Positions 21,529 to 32,882 of a DNA stretch of 64,000 nt are shown one piece after another. The DNA is taken from positions 34,820,698 to 34,884,697 of the forward strand of contig NC_080171.1 in assembly GCF_950295315.1 (NCBI RefSeq), given 5' to 3'. Position 1 is the stretch's first letter. Every line of letters begins with the position of its first letter. The notes beneath the pieces are model-generated. The model made no database searches and had not been told where the DNA came from. It was given only the letters and a program-made list of their open reading frames with translations. The translations under genes and the position numbers were made by a program. This DNA comes from Erinaceus europaeus (taxonomy: Eukaryota; Chordata; Mammalia; Eulipotyphla; Erinaceidae).

Positions 21529-21760
21529 ATTTTTTTAAATTTATTTATTTTCTTTTGTTGCCCTTGTTTTATTGTTGTTGTTATTGATGTCATGTTTGTT
21601 GGATAGGACAGAGAGAAATGGAACATGGAGGGGAAGACAGAGAGGAGGAGAGAAAGATAGATACCTGCAGACCTGCTTCACTGCCTGTGAAGCTACTCCC
21701 CTGCAGGTGGGGAGCTGGGGGCTTGAACCGGGATCCTTACGCTGGTCCTTGCACTTTACG
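21529..21760 (-). mobile_element. A-type SINE, antisense, lacking the 5' head, with TSD
   Basis: Body and B box (GGCTTGAACCGGGATCC) are present but the copy stops at CCTTGCACTTTACG, so the first part of the tRNA head is missing. TSD TTGTTCATTC at 21519-21528 and 21761-21770 shows that it inserted already 5'-truncated. Confidence 0.93.
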
Positions 21761-21770
21761 TTGTTCATTC

Positions 21771-22850
21771 TTTTTAAACATGCTAACCAGGACTCAGATA
21801 TTGTAGGCAGACACTCTGTTAAACCTATTGGGTAAACCTGAAGTCCTGGTTCATTTACTAATAAAAGATATGAGAAATAGAAGGGGTAGTTTTAGAACAT
21901 TCTATCACAGTAGAAGACATTCTATCACAGTCTGAGAGCAGTTGCAGCAGTCTGAACTAGAATTTACTCAACGACTCTTTTGTTTTAATACCTTGTAGGA
22001 AAAGAGACCAAAAAAGCATGATGGAAGTGTCAGTTTCAAATATGGTAAAAATTACTACATGACGCAAGCAGAAAAGAGGGATTCTAGGGGTGTGAGCTAT
22101 AATGACTGTTGCATGGTGTGTCCCATATTCTTTGTGACTAAGGCACTCATTGTGTCAACTGCTGTGGAATCTCTATAAATTGTTCTCAATCATAGAGGGC
22201 ATCCTGTCTCCAAATGCTATGCCATTCTCTAATGACAACTGTCATCTAATATAGTTGACTGTTTTTATTGGAGGGGATAGTAACAAAGAAGAATCTACAC
22301 TCTTGCCTCAAGACATCTGTGAAGATTCAACAAGTCAAGGAGATCCATATTCTCCATTCTTACTAAAATAAAACAGTGGAAACAGGTTCAAGTATAATAA
22401 TGTAAGTAAACAAAATACGTATCAGATAGGAAGAAATAAAAAGATTCTGATTTTAATGTCATGATAATTTACATAATAATATCAGAACACTAACAAAAAT
22501 ACATAGAATAACAGCTCACAATGTTCTGTTATGATAAAGACAGCAACTCTGATGTATTTCTATAAAAATAAAAGTATAAACACATCAAAAATTAATCAGA
22601 CCTTTAGAATTAAGAGCTGTGCAAGTAATTCTTATATTTGACATCAAAATTATGATCATAAGAGGAGAAATTAAACATTAGACTTTACTAAAATTTGCCA
22701 TATTTCTCTGAAAATTAAAATAGACTAAGAATTGTTTTGAAGGAAATATTTACAAAGATTATATTAAAGATACAAAAGTTCTTAAATGTGCAAGGCATAG
22801 AGCTTATGCAAAATACAAGATAAAGAGTTCTTAAAAATTAAGCAGTTCAA
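21771..22850. other. Single-copy-looking AT-rich DNA, no gene seen
   Basis: About 1.1 kb with no recognised repeat and no meaningful frame. An imperfect local duplication CATTCTATCACAGTAGAAGA / CATTCTATCACAGTCTGAGA lies at about 21898-21937. Confidence 0.5.
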
Positions 22851-22852
22851 AG

Positions 22853-23112
22853 GGGCCCAGTGGTGGCTCACCTGGCTGAGAGAACACTTAACCATGCACA
22901 AGAACCTGGGTTGAGCCTCCACTCCCCACCTGTAGGGGAAGTGCTTCAAGACACCTGCAGGTGTTTTTTTCTCTCTCCAGCTCTGTCTTCCCCTCCCTTC
23001 TCAATTTCTCTATGCCCTATCAAGCAAAATATATATAAACAAAGGAAAAATAGCTGCAGGAGCAGTGGATTCCTAGTGCTGGCACCAATCCTCAGTGAAA
23101 AACCCTGGTAGA
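22853..23112 (+). mobile_element. C-type SINE, sense
   Basis: GGGGCCCAGTGGTGGCTCACC head, AACCTGGGTTGAGCCTCC (decayed B box), CCCCACCTGTAGGGGAAGTG, CTGCAGGAGCAGTGGATTCC and ATCCTCAGTGAAAAACCCTGG tail. Confidence 0.87.
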
Positions 23113-24857
23113 AGTTAACAAAAAATTAGATAAAAGCAACACATAATCCATTAATAAAATTGGAAAAAAGACATTTCACAGAAGAAAACATAAAGAAAGC
23201 AAATTAGTAAAAATATGTCCATTTTTATTTTTATTGATTTAATAATGATTGACAAGATTGTGGGATAAGAGGGGTACATACAATTCCACCACCAGATTTC
23301 TGCCTCTCATCCCCTCCATTGGATATTATTCATTATCCTACTGGGAATATGGACCAAAAATCTTTATGGAGTACAGATGGTAGAAGGTCTGGTTTCTGTA
23401 ATTGCTTCTCCTCTGGACATGGGCATTGACAGGCTGATCCATACTCCCAGCCTGTTTCTATCTTTTCCTAGTGGGCCAGGGCTCTGGAGAGGTGGGGTTC
23501 CAGGACAAATTGATGAGGTCTGTCCAGGGACATCAGGTTGGTGTCATGGTGGCATGTGCAACTTGATGGCTGAAAATCATTAAGATATAAAACAGAACAA
23601 ATTGTTTAATAACCAGGAACCTAAAGATAAGAATAGAACAGATGAGATTTGGAGGTCTCCATTTAGGGTCTCCTGAAGCTGGGAAATCCATTTTAGTTAT
23701 ATTCCAAGGGGCCTATGGTTTTACTAATTTTTGCCTGGGCTTAATATGCAGGTGGGCTAAAGGTATTGTCTGGGGAGATGGTGTCATAGTTGGAAATAGG
23801 ACTAGAAAGCTGGATCAGGGCAGAGAGTAGCTCCCAAGTATGGAGAAATTATATAAATACCCTTAAATGTAAACCCCATCAATCTGATTTGGGTGCCATG
23901 TCTATTCATATTCAGGACAGGAACCTGTATAACCTCTACATCCATGTAGGTCTGAGCTAGGAACATTCTAAACTGCACTCATTTTCAGGACCTGTCTTAG
24001 TCAAATGGCAGAGTATGTTTACCAAGCATCCTATCAAGGAATGGAGTAGTCCCTAATATTGTTCTACATTGAGGGCAAGGTCTGTAGAAGTTCACAAGAG
24101 GTAGTTTATGAAGTTGTTCCTGGTGGAGTTCACCAGTGATGATGGAAAGAGGGATCAGTTAGAGGTCTAGGCTCATCAAAACTGTGTGGGAATCCCAGGA
24201 TTCCCTGACCCAGGCTCAGGATGATGGGATAGCTTGGCCAGTCTCTTGTCCTTATCCAGCTTTTTTAGTCCTTACTTTATCTGACATAGCTGGAGTTAGA
24301 GTGACTAAAGGAAGCGAAATAGGAAATAGGTGAGGAAAGCATCTAGGTCTAAGTAGAAACTATTTAATTAAGTACTTTATGCTCTCTCTTTTAGGTCTTT
24401 CTACTTGCTTGATGCACTTATTGACTCACTGAAAACGATTGTGCACTTTTACTTTAAGGCATATATTTTCCTCTAATTTATGGATACATATGCACATGTG
24501 ACCTATCTTCTGTACCCTAGGTCTATATCTAGGTTTTGTAGCTTGGTTAGGAATTGCACCACCCAAAATGGAATTAAGGCTTCTTATGAGCTAGGAAAGT
24601 TCTTACCAGAGTAATGGAGCTGAAGGGTTTACATCCCACACCTGGTGTCTTTGAACACAGTCTGAAATGAAACATTCTGAGGTGTTAATAGTTTCATTAA
24701 CTTGGTTGAGATCAGTAGATACAGTATCAAATAGAATAGATTGAGAATCATGAAGGAAACTGAGTCAAGCCCCAGAGGTTACAGGAATGGGAGAAAAAAG
24801 GGTTTTATAGCAAATGGGGAAAGTTCCTTGCTATCTCATAATTTATAAAACTGTAAG

Positions 24858-25078
24858 TTGGGGGCCAGGCAGCTTAACCTGGTTAAGCGCACACATTACA
24901 GTGTACAAGGACCCAGGTTCAAGCCCCCTGTCTCCCCCTGCAGGGGAAAAAGCTTCATGAGTGGGGAAGCAGGCCTGCAGATGTCTGTCTGTCTCTCTCC
25001 AACTCGCTCTTATCCTCCTCTCTCAGATTTTCTCTCTGTCTCTATCCAGTAATGAATAAATAAAAATATTTTTAAAAA
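24858..25078 (+). mobile_element. B-type SINE, sense, inside L1 3'UTR
   Basis: GGGGGCCAGGCAGCTTAACC head, GGTTAAGCGCACACATTACAG, CCCAGGTTCAAGCCCCC B box, TCCCCCTGCAGGGGAAAAAG, TCTCTATCCAGTAATGAATA and an A-rich tail. It splits the L1 3'UTR from its boundary with ORF2. Confidence 0.92.
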
Positions 25079-25261
25079 TACAATTAAGTTATAAGGAGCA
25101 TATATTAACACCATTCCCACCACCAAAGGTCTGTTTACCCCCAGCTCTCTATATTGGAGCTAAAAAAATCTACCTTTCCCTTACCCCCGTGAGTTTATTA
25201 TTTTGGTGCAATACTCCAAACTAAGTCAAATTCTGCTTTGCATTTCCATTTATGCTTTTCT

Positions 25262-25720
25262 TTCTCAACCTCTGCTTATGAGTGGGATCATTCCATACTG
25301 GTCTTTCTCTTTCTGACTTATCTCAATTGACATAATTCCTTCTAGCTTCATCCAAGATGGGTCAGAGAAGGTGAGTTCACTATTCTTAATAGCTGAGTGG
25401 TATTCCATTGTGTATATATAACACAGTTTTCTTAGCCACCCATCTGTTGTTGGGCACTTAGGTTTTTTCCAAGTTTGTCTATTATGAATTGTGCTACTAT
25501 GAGCATAGGTGTACACATATCTTTTTGGATGGGTGTGCTTGATTTCTTAGTATATTCCTAGTAGAGGAATTATTGGGTCATAAGGAAGGTCCATTTCTAG
25601 CCTTGTGAGAGTTCTCCAAACTGTTCTCCACAGGGGTTGGACTAGTCTACATTCCCACCAACAGTGCAATAGGCATCCTTTGCCCCTACAGCCTTTCCAG
25701 AATTTGTTATTGCCTGTTGT
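25262..25720 (-). pseudogene. L1 ORF2 C-terminal fragment, degraded
   Basis: The frame ending at 25265 reads KKPKCPTTDGWLRKLCYIYT then MEYHSAIKNSELTFSD and GIMSIEISQKEKDQYGMIPL, the same C-terminal end as in the 19034 copy. Upstream the frame is broken. No catalytic part is present. Confidence 0.88.
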
Positions 25721-25724
25721 TTCT

Positions 25725-26011
25725 TTTTTTTTAATTTTTTTAAAGTTTTTTTATTCCCTTTTGTTGCCCTTGTTGTTTTATTGTTGTAGTTATTATTGAT
25801 GTCGTTGTTGTTGGATAGGACAGAGAGAAATGGAGAGAGGAGGGGAAGACAGAGAGGGGGAGAGAAAGACAGACACCTGCAGACCTGCTTCACCGCCTGT
25901 GAAGGGACCTGCCTGCAGGTGGGGAGCCGGGGGCTCAAACCGGGATCCTGACGCCGGTCCTTGAGCTTAGCGCCACCTGCGCTTAACCCGCTGCGCTACT
26001 GCCCGACTCCC
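25725..26011 (-). mobile_element. Young A-type SINE in L1, with 14-bp TSD
   Basis: Full-length with CpG sites retained: GGCTCAAACCGGGATCC, GCGCCACCTGCGCTTAACC and CTACTGCCCGACTCC head. TSD TGCCTGTTGTTTCT at 25711-25724 and 26012-26025. Confidence 0.97.
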
Positions 26012-26504
26012 TGCCTGTTGTTTCTGATGTATGATATTCTCACAGATCTTTGTATGGTTCTCTGATTTTCAGTGTTGTTTACTTCCTCCCTAATTTTAGT
26101 GATTACAGTCTTTCTGGTAGCTTTAGGGTTCCTTTATTACTCTTCTTCTTGGTCTTTAAGGTGTGTAGTTAGGTCATTTACTTGAGATTTTTCTTATTCT
26201 CTAATGTGTGTTTGTATTGCTATGAGTTTCCCTCTAAGTATTGCGTTAGCTGTGTCCCAAATATTTTGATAGCTCATGTCTTCATTTTCATTAGGCTCTG
26301 GGAATATTTGAATTTCTTGCTTGAATTCCTCTTTAACCCAGAGGTTATTAAGCAGTAAGTGACTTTTACTAATTTTCTGTTTGTTGTTAAGTGTTTCTTG
26401 ACTGTATCAAAGTCTTAATACTATTTTGTCCCACATATTTATATTAAAATAGTGTTCGTTCTGTATCAAATATAATGCAATGATACAAATGTCATGGTAG
26501 GCTA

Positions 26505-26666
26505 AAAAGACATATCTTGGTGTAGCACATCCAATTGAACACACACATTACAATGCTTAAGCATCTAGGTCCAAGCCTCTGCTCTGCTACAGATGTTTTC
26601 TCTCTCCCCTCTGTAACTCTACACCTCAATTTCTCTCTGTCTCTATCCAAAATGAATATTAAAAAA
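26505..26666 (+). mobile_element. B-type SINE, sense, degraded
   Basis: GGTGTAGCACATCCAATTGA, ACACACACATTACAATGC, TAGGTCCAAGCCTCTG (B-box region), CTCAATTTCTCTCTGTCTCT and TATCCAAAATGAATATT. The next L1 landed in its A-rich tail. Confidence 0.75.
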
Positions 26667-26677
26667 GGAAATCTTTA

Positions 26678-27490
26678 CTTTCCCGTATGCATCTCCCAAT
26701 CCATACCAAATAATATTGCATCCGCCGATCACAACCTAACCAAAGCAACGATTGCCATCTCAACATGCTTCACCTCAGAATGTATCCAGAGACTTCACGT
26801 GTGGAATGACAACCCTTCAGCTTCATTACTTGGGTGAGACCTTTCCTTTTATAGTACACTCTAATTTCATCTCAGGTAGTTCACTTTCTAACAAAGTCCC
26901 ATAACCTAGACATACAACAGTTTCTGTGAGAGAGAGCTTATGTTCACACGTATCCATAAACTACTGCAAAATATATACCTGAAAGCAGGATTACACTAGA
27001 GTTTGCAGTGAGTACCTCCCTAACACTTCCTCTCCACTATTCCAAACTTGGGATCCATGATTGCTCAACAAATTGTTTGGCTTTGTATGTTAACTCTCTT
27101 TTCAATCACCAGGTTCCAGATGCCACCAGGATGCTGGCTAGGCTTCCCTGGATTGAAGACCCCACCAATGTGTCCTGGAGCTCAGATTCCCCAGAGACAC
27201 ACCTTACTAGGGAAAGAGAGAGGCAGACTGGGAGTATGGACCGACCAGTCAACGCCCATGTTCAGCGGGGAAGCAATTACTGAAGCCAGACCCTCTACCT
27301 TCTGCAACCCTCAACGACCCTGGGTCCATGCTCCCAGAGGGCTAGAGAATGGGAAGGCTATCATGGGAGAGGGTGGGTTATGGGGATTGGGTGGTGGGAA
27401 TTGTGTGGAGTTGTACCCCTCCTACCTTATGCCTTTGTTCACTAATCCTTTCTTAAATAAAAAATTAAAAAGAAAAAAGAAAAAAAAAAA
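26678..27490 (+). mobile_element. L1 3'UTR-only insertion, sense, with TSD
   Basis: 813 bp consisting only of 3'UTR, from CTTTCCCGTATGCATCTCCC to TCACTAATCCTTTCTTAAAT and poly-A. It matches the reverse complement of the 3'UTR at 19034-19830. TSD GGAAATCTTTA at 26667-26677 and 27491-27501. The 172-codon and 91-codon frames here are chance frames in UTR. Confidence 0.95.
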
Positions 27491-27501
27491 GGAAATCTTT
27501 A

Positions 27502-28095
27502 AGAGAAAAAAAGAATTATATAACTCAATCCTTCATAGATCTTATAGACTTGAATTAGAGGGCTAAGAAAGAAATCAAATAATATTTGTTATAAAAATAT
27601 GCTATTAAATAATATTATATTGTAACAGAGACCAGTAGTAGAACAAAATGATCAAGAAAGGTTTTTATGTATTTATTCAAACTGAAACCTAAAGAATATC
27701 ATCAGCTAGTCAGATTTATTACTCACTACAGCTTCTGAGTGTCTGTTTGGATTTCTTCAGTGACTACATGATTAAGGAAAAAAAAAACACTTCACTCTCC
27801 TGAGTTGTTTTAATGATTTCTTCACTAGGAAAAAAAACACCTTATCTAACTTTTGTTTTCATCCTAGTTTAGTCTTCATATGACTGCAATCAAACTCATA
27901 TGGTTTCATTCTCTTACTTAAACCTCTTCCATGATCTCTGGGACAAAGAACAAGCCTGCAGTGTGCCCTCCTATGACCCCCCCACCCCGCCACCATCTTT
28001 CCTTTGCCTATTACCATGACCTGAGTTTGGACCACTATCTATATTGATTTCCATTGAAATACACTGTCATGTGGGTACTTGAAAGTACCATGTGT
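27502..28095. other. Single-copy-looking DNA, no gene seen
   Basis: AT-rich, with poly-A interruptions and one C-rich run (ACCCCCCCACCCCGCC near 27976). No exon recognised. Confidence 0.45.
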
Positions 28096-28099
28096 TTTC

Positions 28100-28412
28100 C
28101 ACCTTCATGGCTAAACAGAGTTCTGAGCCTTGTTCTTTAAGTCACCATTTTCTTTTTTCTCATTTTGAAAGTCTTTCCAGACACCCTATTCTAGAATTGA
28201 CACTCTTATTTAATAATTAGGGAATCCTTTATATTGTCTTTAAATATGCATCAAAGATATTTACATGATTATTGAATAACTGTTTTCTTCACAAGACTGG
28301 GAACAGAGGGTATCTGTCTTTCTCTACATTATTTTTTTTCAATGTAGAGCATATTGTTAGGCATATGCAGATGCTTAATAAATATTTGCTGATTGAGTAA
28401 ATAGATGGTGGA
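28100..28412 (+). mobile_element. L2 3'-end relic, sense
   Basis: CACAAGACTGGGAACAGAGG, GTATCTGTCTTTCTCTACAT, TAGAGCATATTGTTAGGCAT and ATGCTTAATAAATATTTGCT then GATTGAGTAAATAG follow the L2 3' terminus (aataaatatttgttgaatgaa). Ancient mammalian relic. Confidence 0.72.
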
Positions 28413-28609
28413 ACCACACTTGTTTTTATTAAGCTTACTAAAATCCTTCAAAATATTATGATTGAATTAAATAGTGATGTGATTGTTAAGATTATGCTGA
28501 CCCTGGGTATAGTAATAGAAGGATTTCTGTACTTCATTATGTTCTGAAAATAACTCTACATATCTCTGTTTTTAATATGTATTTTTTTTCTTTTTATCAT
28601 GAGTTTTAT

Positions 28610-28742
28610 TTTTCAAAGGCTTATTTATAAGAGGGAAAGAAAGAGGAGGGAGGAAAGCAAGAACCAGAGTACCACCCTGGTATATTCAGTGACAGGGATA
28701 GTTCAAAGCCTGTTTAATCCACTGTGCCATCTCCCAAACCAC
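28610..28742 (-). mobile_element. D-type old SINE, antisense
   Basis: TTATTTATAAGAGGGAAAGA, CCAGAGTACCACCCTGG, AGGGATAGTTCAAAGCC and CACTGTGCCATCTCCCAAAC head in antisense. Confidence 0.7.
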
Positions 28743-28754
28743 TTATAATCATTT

Positions 28755-28825
28755 CTAATATATATACTATATAATATGTAAACATATATAATATATATAT
28801 ATGTGTGTGTGTATGTATATATGAC
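28755..28825. repeat. TA/TG microsatellite
   Basis: Irregular AT-rich steps ending in ATATATATGTGTGTGTGTATG. Confidence 0.85.
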
Positions 28826-29035
28826 ATGTCCTAAGAAACACTTCAATAAAAGCATATAAGAGCATCTCTCACTACCAATTCAGAATTCAGACCAGTAAAC
28901 ATAAGCAAAGTTGTCCTGTTTTACTAATAAAAACATTATATATGAGTAAACATAACAGTAATTTAAAAGTAGGTTTTATATTCAACAGTCTAGCTATAAG
29001 ATCTTGGATGAATTAATTATTTAGTTGATATCTGT

Positions 29036-29040
29036 TCGTG

Positions 29041-29075
<35 letters not shown>

Positions 29076-29118
29076 CTACATATCTACATATATATACATC
29101 TCTCTCTATATATAGAGA
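29036..29118. repeat. Compound TC/TA microsatellite
   Basis: TCTCTCTCTCTC followed by TATATATATATA, then CTACATATCTACATAT units, then a second TCTCTC/TATATA block. At least three register changes are visible. Confidence 0.92.
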
Positions 29119-29249
29119 AAGAATAGTTGTAAGAATCTATGAAATAATGTTTATGATTATGGTGGGATACTTTTAATAATCCATGAATGGTATATATGAT
29201 TATCATATTGATGTTAGTAAAGAATGCAAATACTTTTGCAAGATAGGGG

Positions 29250-29547
29250 TTTTTTTTATAAGTTTTTAAAAAAATATTTATTTTATTTATTTATTCCCTT
29301 TTGTTGCCCTTGTTGTTTTTTATTGTTGTAGCTATTATTGTTGTTGTTGTTGTTGGATAGGACAGAAAGAAATGGAGAGAGGAGGGGAAGACAGAGAGGA
29401 GGAGAGAAAGACACCTGCAGACCTGCTTCACCGCCTGTGAAGCGACTCCCCTGCAGGTGGGGAGCCGGGGTTCGAACCAGGATCCTTATGCTGGTCCTTG
29501 TGCTTTGCGCCACCTGCGCTTAACCCGCTGCACTACAGCCCGACTCC
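29250..29547 (-). mobile_element. Young A-type SINE, antisense, with TSD
   Basis: ATTCCCTTTTGTTGCCCTTG tail, TTGTTGTTGTTGTTGGATAGG, CCCCTGCAGGTGGGGAGCC, GGTTCGAACCAGGATCC and TTTGCGCCACCTGCGCTTAA. TSD GCAAGATAGGG at about 29238 and 29548-29558. Very similar to the copy at 16067. Confidence 0.95.
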
Positions 29548-29929
29548 GCAAGATAGGGTTTTATTTTATTTTCATAAAATGTACTCAAGTGATATAACAG
29601 AATAAATTTTACAGACAATACATGTGCTAAGTTCCTGTACCAATTTCTAAAATTGCTATAACTTTGCTATAACTTTTCTGGACTAGTTTGAATTACAGTA
29701 TCTGATAGAAAGCAATAAAACAGGATGCAAAACATAAAATAAATTTTGTTAGTAGTAATTTACTAAAGTAAACACATTAAAGACTTATTCATATTTTAAA
29801 AGTCCTTAATTTGCTTACTAGGTTATTATCAGAAATTGGCAAACAATACCCTGGATGACAAATCTGACTCAATATCTTTTTTTATATATGTTTTTGTATG
29901 TTCCATCAACTGAGTCTAGATTTTACCTT

Positions 29930-30176
29930 CTAGAAAGACCAATTTTTCTAAAATGGTTTTAGCCATCTAGGGTTCACTGTGCCTACATTCCTGTGTGAAT
30001 TTACTACTCTCTTCAAATATCTCTCTTTTTTCTAGGTAGATAAAATGAAAGACACTACAACATAGCTTCCCTACTCATAAATCTTCCCCTTTACATAGTA
30101 CATGTGTTAGAAACTCAAATTCTAGCCTTCACATATGGTTAAGTAACACTTTACTGAGTGAACTACCTCCTAGCCA
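29930..30176 (-). mobile_element. D-type old SINE, antisense, with 15-bp TSD
   Basis: The SINE itself is badly decayed (in sense: GGCTAGGAGGTAGTTCACTC head, CATATGTGAAGGCTAGAATT, then TAGTGTCTTTCATT). It is defined by the perfect TSD TCTAGATTTTACCTT at 29915-29929 and 30177-30191. Confidence 0.8.
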
Positions 30177-30191
30177 TCTAGATTTTACCTT

Positions 30192-31769
30192 TTTAAGAAG
30201 CTAAAATATCAGAAAATAATATTTAATAATATATAAATGATCTATGAAATTCAGTATTCAAATGAAATATGATTGTAGCAATCATGCTTACTCACATGTA
30301 CTATTGCTTTTCCTATTGTTTTTGTGCTACAACTGCAGAGTTGAATGGTTGTAGCAAAGACTGCATACCCTAAAATGTATAGTTATCTGAAACTGCAGAA
30401 AGGTTTGCCAGTTTTGATTGTTGTTGTCATCACTGCATGATAACTAGTCTGTTGGACATTATGGGCCTTTACTGAGAACGACACAGCATAGGCTACAGTG
30501 ATGTTCTAGTTTTCTTGATCACTAAGAAATGAATTTCTTATTAAAGAAGGAAAATTTTGTTTAAGTCATTTCTTTGTTCCTTACCTAGTTCCTGGGTCTT
30601 TCCTACCAAATGCATAATCCAAGCCTATTCAATTATGTGTTGGGGTCATAAACTTTAGATAAAACAACCTTATAATATTTTGGACTGACAAAGAACTTTA
30701 ATCAAATGTTCAAGTGAAAATTTTATTGCATATATACATATGTATTTATTTATTTATGAAGTACATCTGAGGCTCCTGAACAAAGCTGTTATAAATGAGC
30801 ATTGTTATTTCTGAATGAAAATCTAGCATCAAATGAAGTATGATCTCCTGTAGACATAAGCATGCTCATGTCTGTAGAAGCATGCTCATGTAAGTATGAT
30901 CTCCTGTAGACATAAGCATGCTCATGTGAACAGTTACAATTCACAGAAATGCTTTTGCGAAATATAAGATTTAAAAAACAGTAGGATATTTGAAAATGAT
31001 CTATTTGAATTCTGTTCTGTCTTTTAGATGACAAAATTTAAACCTATGTATATTCTTTAGCAAGTTCACATAGCCACTGGGTGTTGCAGACAACACCAAG
31101 ACTCTCACTTTCATGCATAGTCTAGACTGTTCACGCTCTTTAACATGATGGTAATGAATAGATTTACATTTTATGCAAAAACATTTTATTTTAACATATA
31201 AGGTATGTATAGAGGCTAAAGAAATTATATTTTATCAGAAGTTTGATATATCTACAATTGACTTATTTTTCTTCACAAACTTTTTTGAAATGTAGAATTC
31301 TATTGTGAATTTGTGAAAGTGTATTAGAATTAGCTGGGGATAGGATATTGATTTAAATCACTGAATAGAATTTTATTCCCTCCACCAAAGTTTCAATGTG
31401 TGCCCTTTCTGTGGACTTTTCTCTCTAGAATAAAGACTTTCTCAATGAGGTTTTATAGATGAGTAGTCAGTACAGTCCGTTATTTACATTTCACCCTTTC
31501 TCTGATAACACAAGTCTTCTGCCTAAAGTGTCAAAAATAAGAAAGAAGTAAAATTGTATTTTTAAGTGGAAAAGAAAAACTAAAGGCAATATCATGGACA
31601 TAATTGGAATAAAAAATTGTGGACATAGTCTTAATCTCTTGATTAGATGTATTATTGTTAAAAAATGTTGATGGTTTTAAATATCCCATATTAAAAAAAG
31701 CATTACTACTCCTTGTTTTTTTAATAATCAGCAAGTCCCCTAAAAAACACAAGGAAATGACGAGAATAA
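30192..31769. other. Single-copy-looking AT-rich DNA with one tandem duplication
   Basis: About 1.6 kb without a recognised transposable element. The minus frame at 30789-31034 is produced by the tandem duplication at 30836-30927. No exon recognised. Confidence 0.5.
30836..30927 (+). repeat. 36-bp tandem duplication with partial third unit
   Basis: AAGTATGATCTCCTGTAGAC plus TATAAGCATGCTCATGT-like continuation is present exactly twice (30836-30871 and 30892-30927), period 56 bp. The 20-bp spacer CTGTAGAAGCATGCTCATGT is itself a shortened repeat of the unit's second half. Confidence 0.95.
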
Positions 31770-31783
31770 AAGTGAACATTATT

Positions 31784-31991
31784 AGGGACTAGGTGGTGGC
31801 ACACCTGGTTGAGTGCACATATTATAATGCTCAAGGACCTGGGTTCGGGCCCCTGGACCCCACATGCAGGGGGAAAGCTTTGCAAGTGGTGAAGCAGTGC
31901 TACAGGTGTCTCTCTGTCTCTCTCCCTCTCTGTTTCCCCCTCCCCCTTGATTTCTGGCTGTCTCTATCCAATAAAGATAATATATTTTTTT
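31784..31991 (+). mobile_element. B-type SINE, sense, with 14-bp TSD
   Basis: GGGACTAGGTGGTGGCACACC head, CCTGGGTTCGGGCCCC B box, CATGCAGGGGGAAAGC and TCTCTATCCAATAAAGATAA tail. TSD AAGTGAACATTATT / AAGTGAGCATTATT, one mismatch, from 31770 and 31992. Confidence 0.94.
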
Positions 31992-31999
31992 AAGTGAGC

Positions 32000-32705
32000 A
32001 TTATTTAAATCAACTAAAATTTGGTATGTACAGAGACTCTATGAACTATGAGATGCTGTAAGTATTGACTAATTGCATCAGAGGAAATGTTTCTTTGACA
32101 ATAAATTATTATTCCCAAAGTCAGTTACTCTTCCTCCTAGATGCACACATGTTTTATTTCATAGCTGACCTAGGTTCTGGGACCTTCCATTCCTCTCAGA
32201 GTGATGACACTGGTGTGACCTGAGATTTCTCAGATTGAGTTGAACACTGGTGTTGGTGCAATGTAAGGACAATGGAAGGAACTTTGGGAGAAAGGTATCA
32301 GATGTGCAGAAAAAAATGAGAGTTGATTGTTTAGAAATGCGTCAAAGAGTGTAAGTTTTATGTCAGATTTTATGCAGTTGAACTAAAAATTAATAACTCT
32401 ACATATGGTCAAAATAATTAACTTATTTCAGGAAGGAAATCATTGGTTTTTTCCCACTAAACAATTGTCATAAATCATCAATGCATTATACAGGGTATTT
32501 TCAGAGAAAAATCTCCTATTTTCCACTTACTTTTTACCTGCCTATCTGACCATTGTATCAGTAATTATCAGTAAAATACATGCACAGAAAAAGAGAACGT
32601 AACTAGTGGAATTGAAGATATTTCTAGGAGTTATCCCAAGGGGAACTTTATACCCTCTACCTATACTCTATCAACAATTAATAAATTTACGGCAACATAT
32701 TTTAG
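32000..32705. other. Single-copy-looking DNA, no gene seen
   Basis: Mixed composition. The part near 32160-32300 (CATTCCTCTCAGAGTGATGA, CACTGGTGTTGGTGCAATG) is less AT-rich but shows no frame of note. Confidence 0.45.
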
Positions 32706-32709
32706 TTTA

Positions 32710-32882
32710 AAGGTGTATTTGATTTACTTTATTTTGGATTTTATTTTATTTTAGTAAAGGGAGAGATCAGATCACCACCACTCTGGCCTGTGTAGTGCTG
32801 AGTATCAAAAAAAAAACAAAAAAAAACAGCCTCAGACATATAAGCCCTAAGTTCTACTTACTGAGTTACCTCCCTGGCTACA
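32710..32882 (-). mobile_element. D-type old SINE, antisense
   Basis: TTTATTTTAGTAAAGGGAGA, ACCACCACTCTGGCCTGTG, an A-rich interruption, GCCTCAGACATATAAGCCC and GAGTTACCTCCCTGGCTAC head in antisense. Confidence 0.7.

Larger units (their letters stand above)
23215..26440 (-). mobile_element. Older L1 copy, antisense, with internal deletion
   Basis: The 3'UTR runs from about 23220 to about 25260 and includes a segment absent from the young copy at 19034. It is followed by the ORF2 C-terminus (25265-25720). After the SINE at 25725-26011 the sequence gives about 25 more bases of C-terminus and then jumps to the ORF2 linker between endonuclease and RT. On the minus strand that linker gives an NIWDTANAILRGKLIAIQTH-like stretch. 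A large internal deletion has removed the RT domain. Two SINEs are nested within. Confidence 0.85.

Noticed and set aside
27048..27566. 172-codon plus-strand frame
   Set aside because: It lies in an L1 3'UTR with TSDs and ends in the poly-A tail (lysine run).
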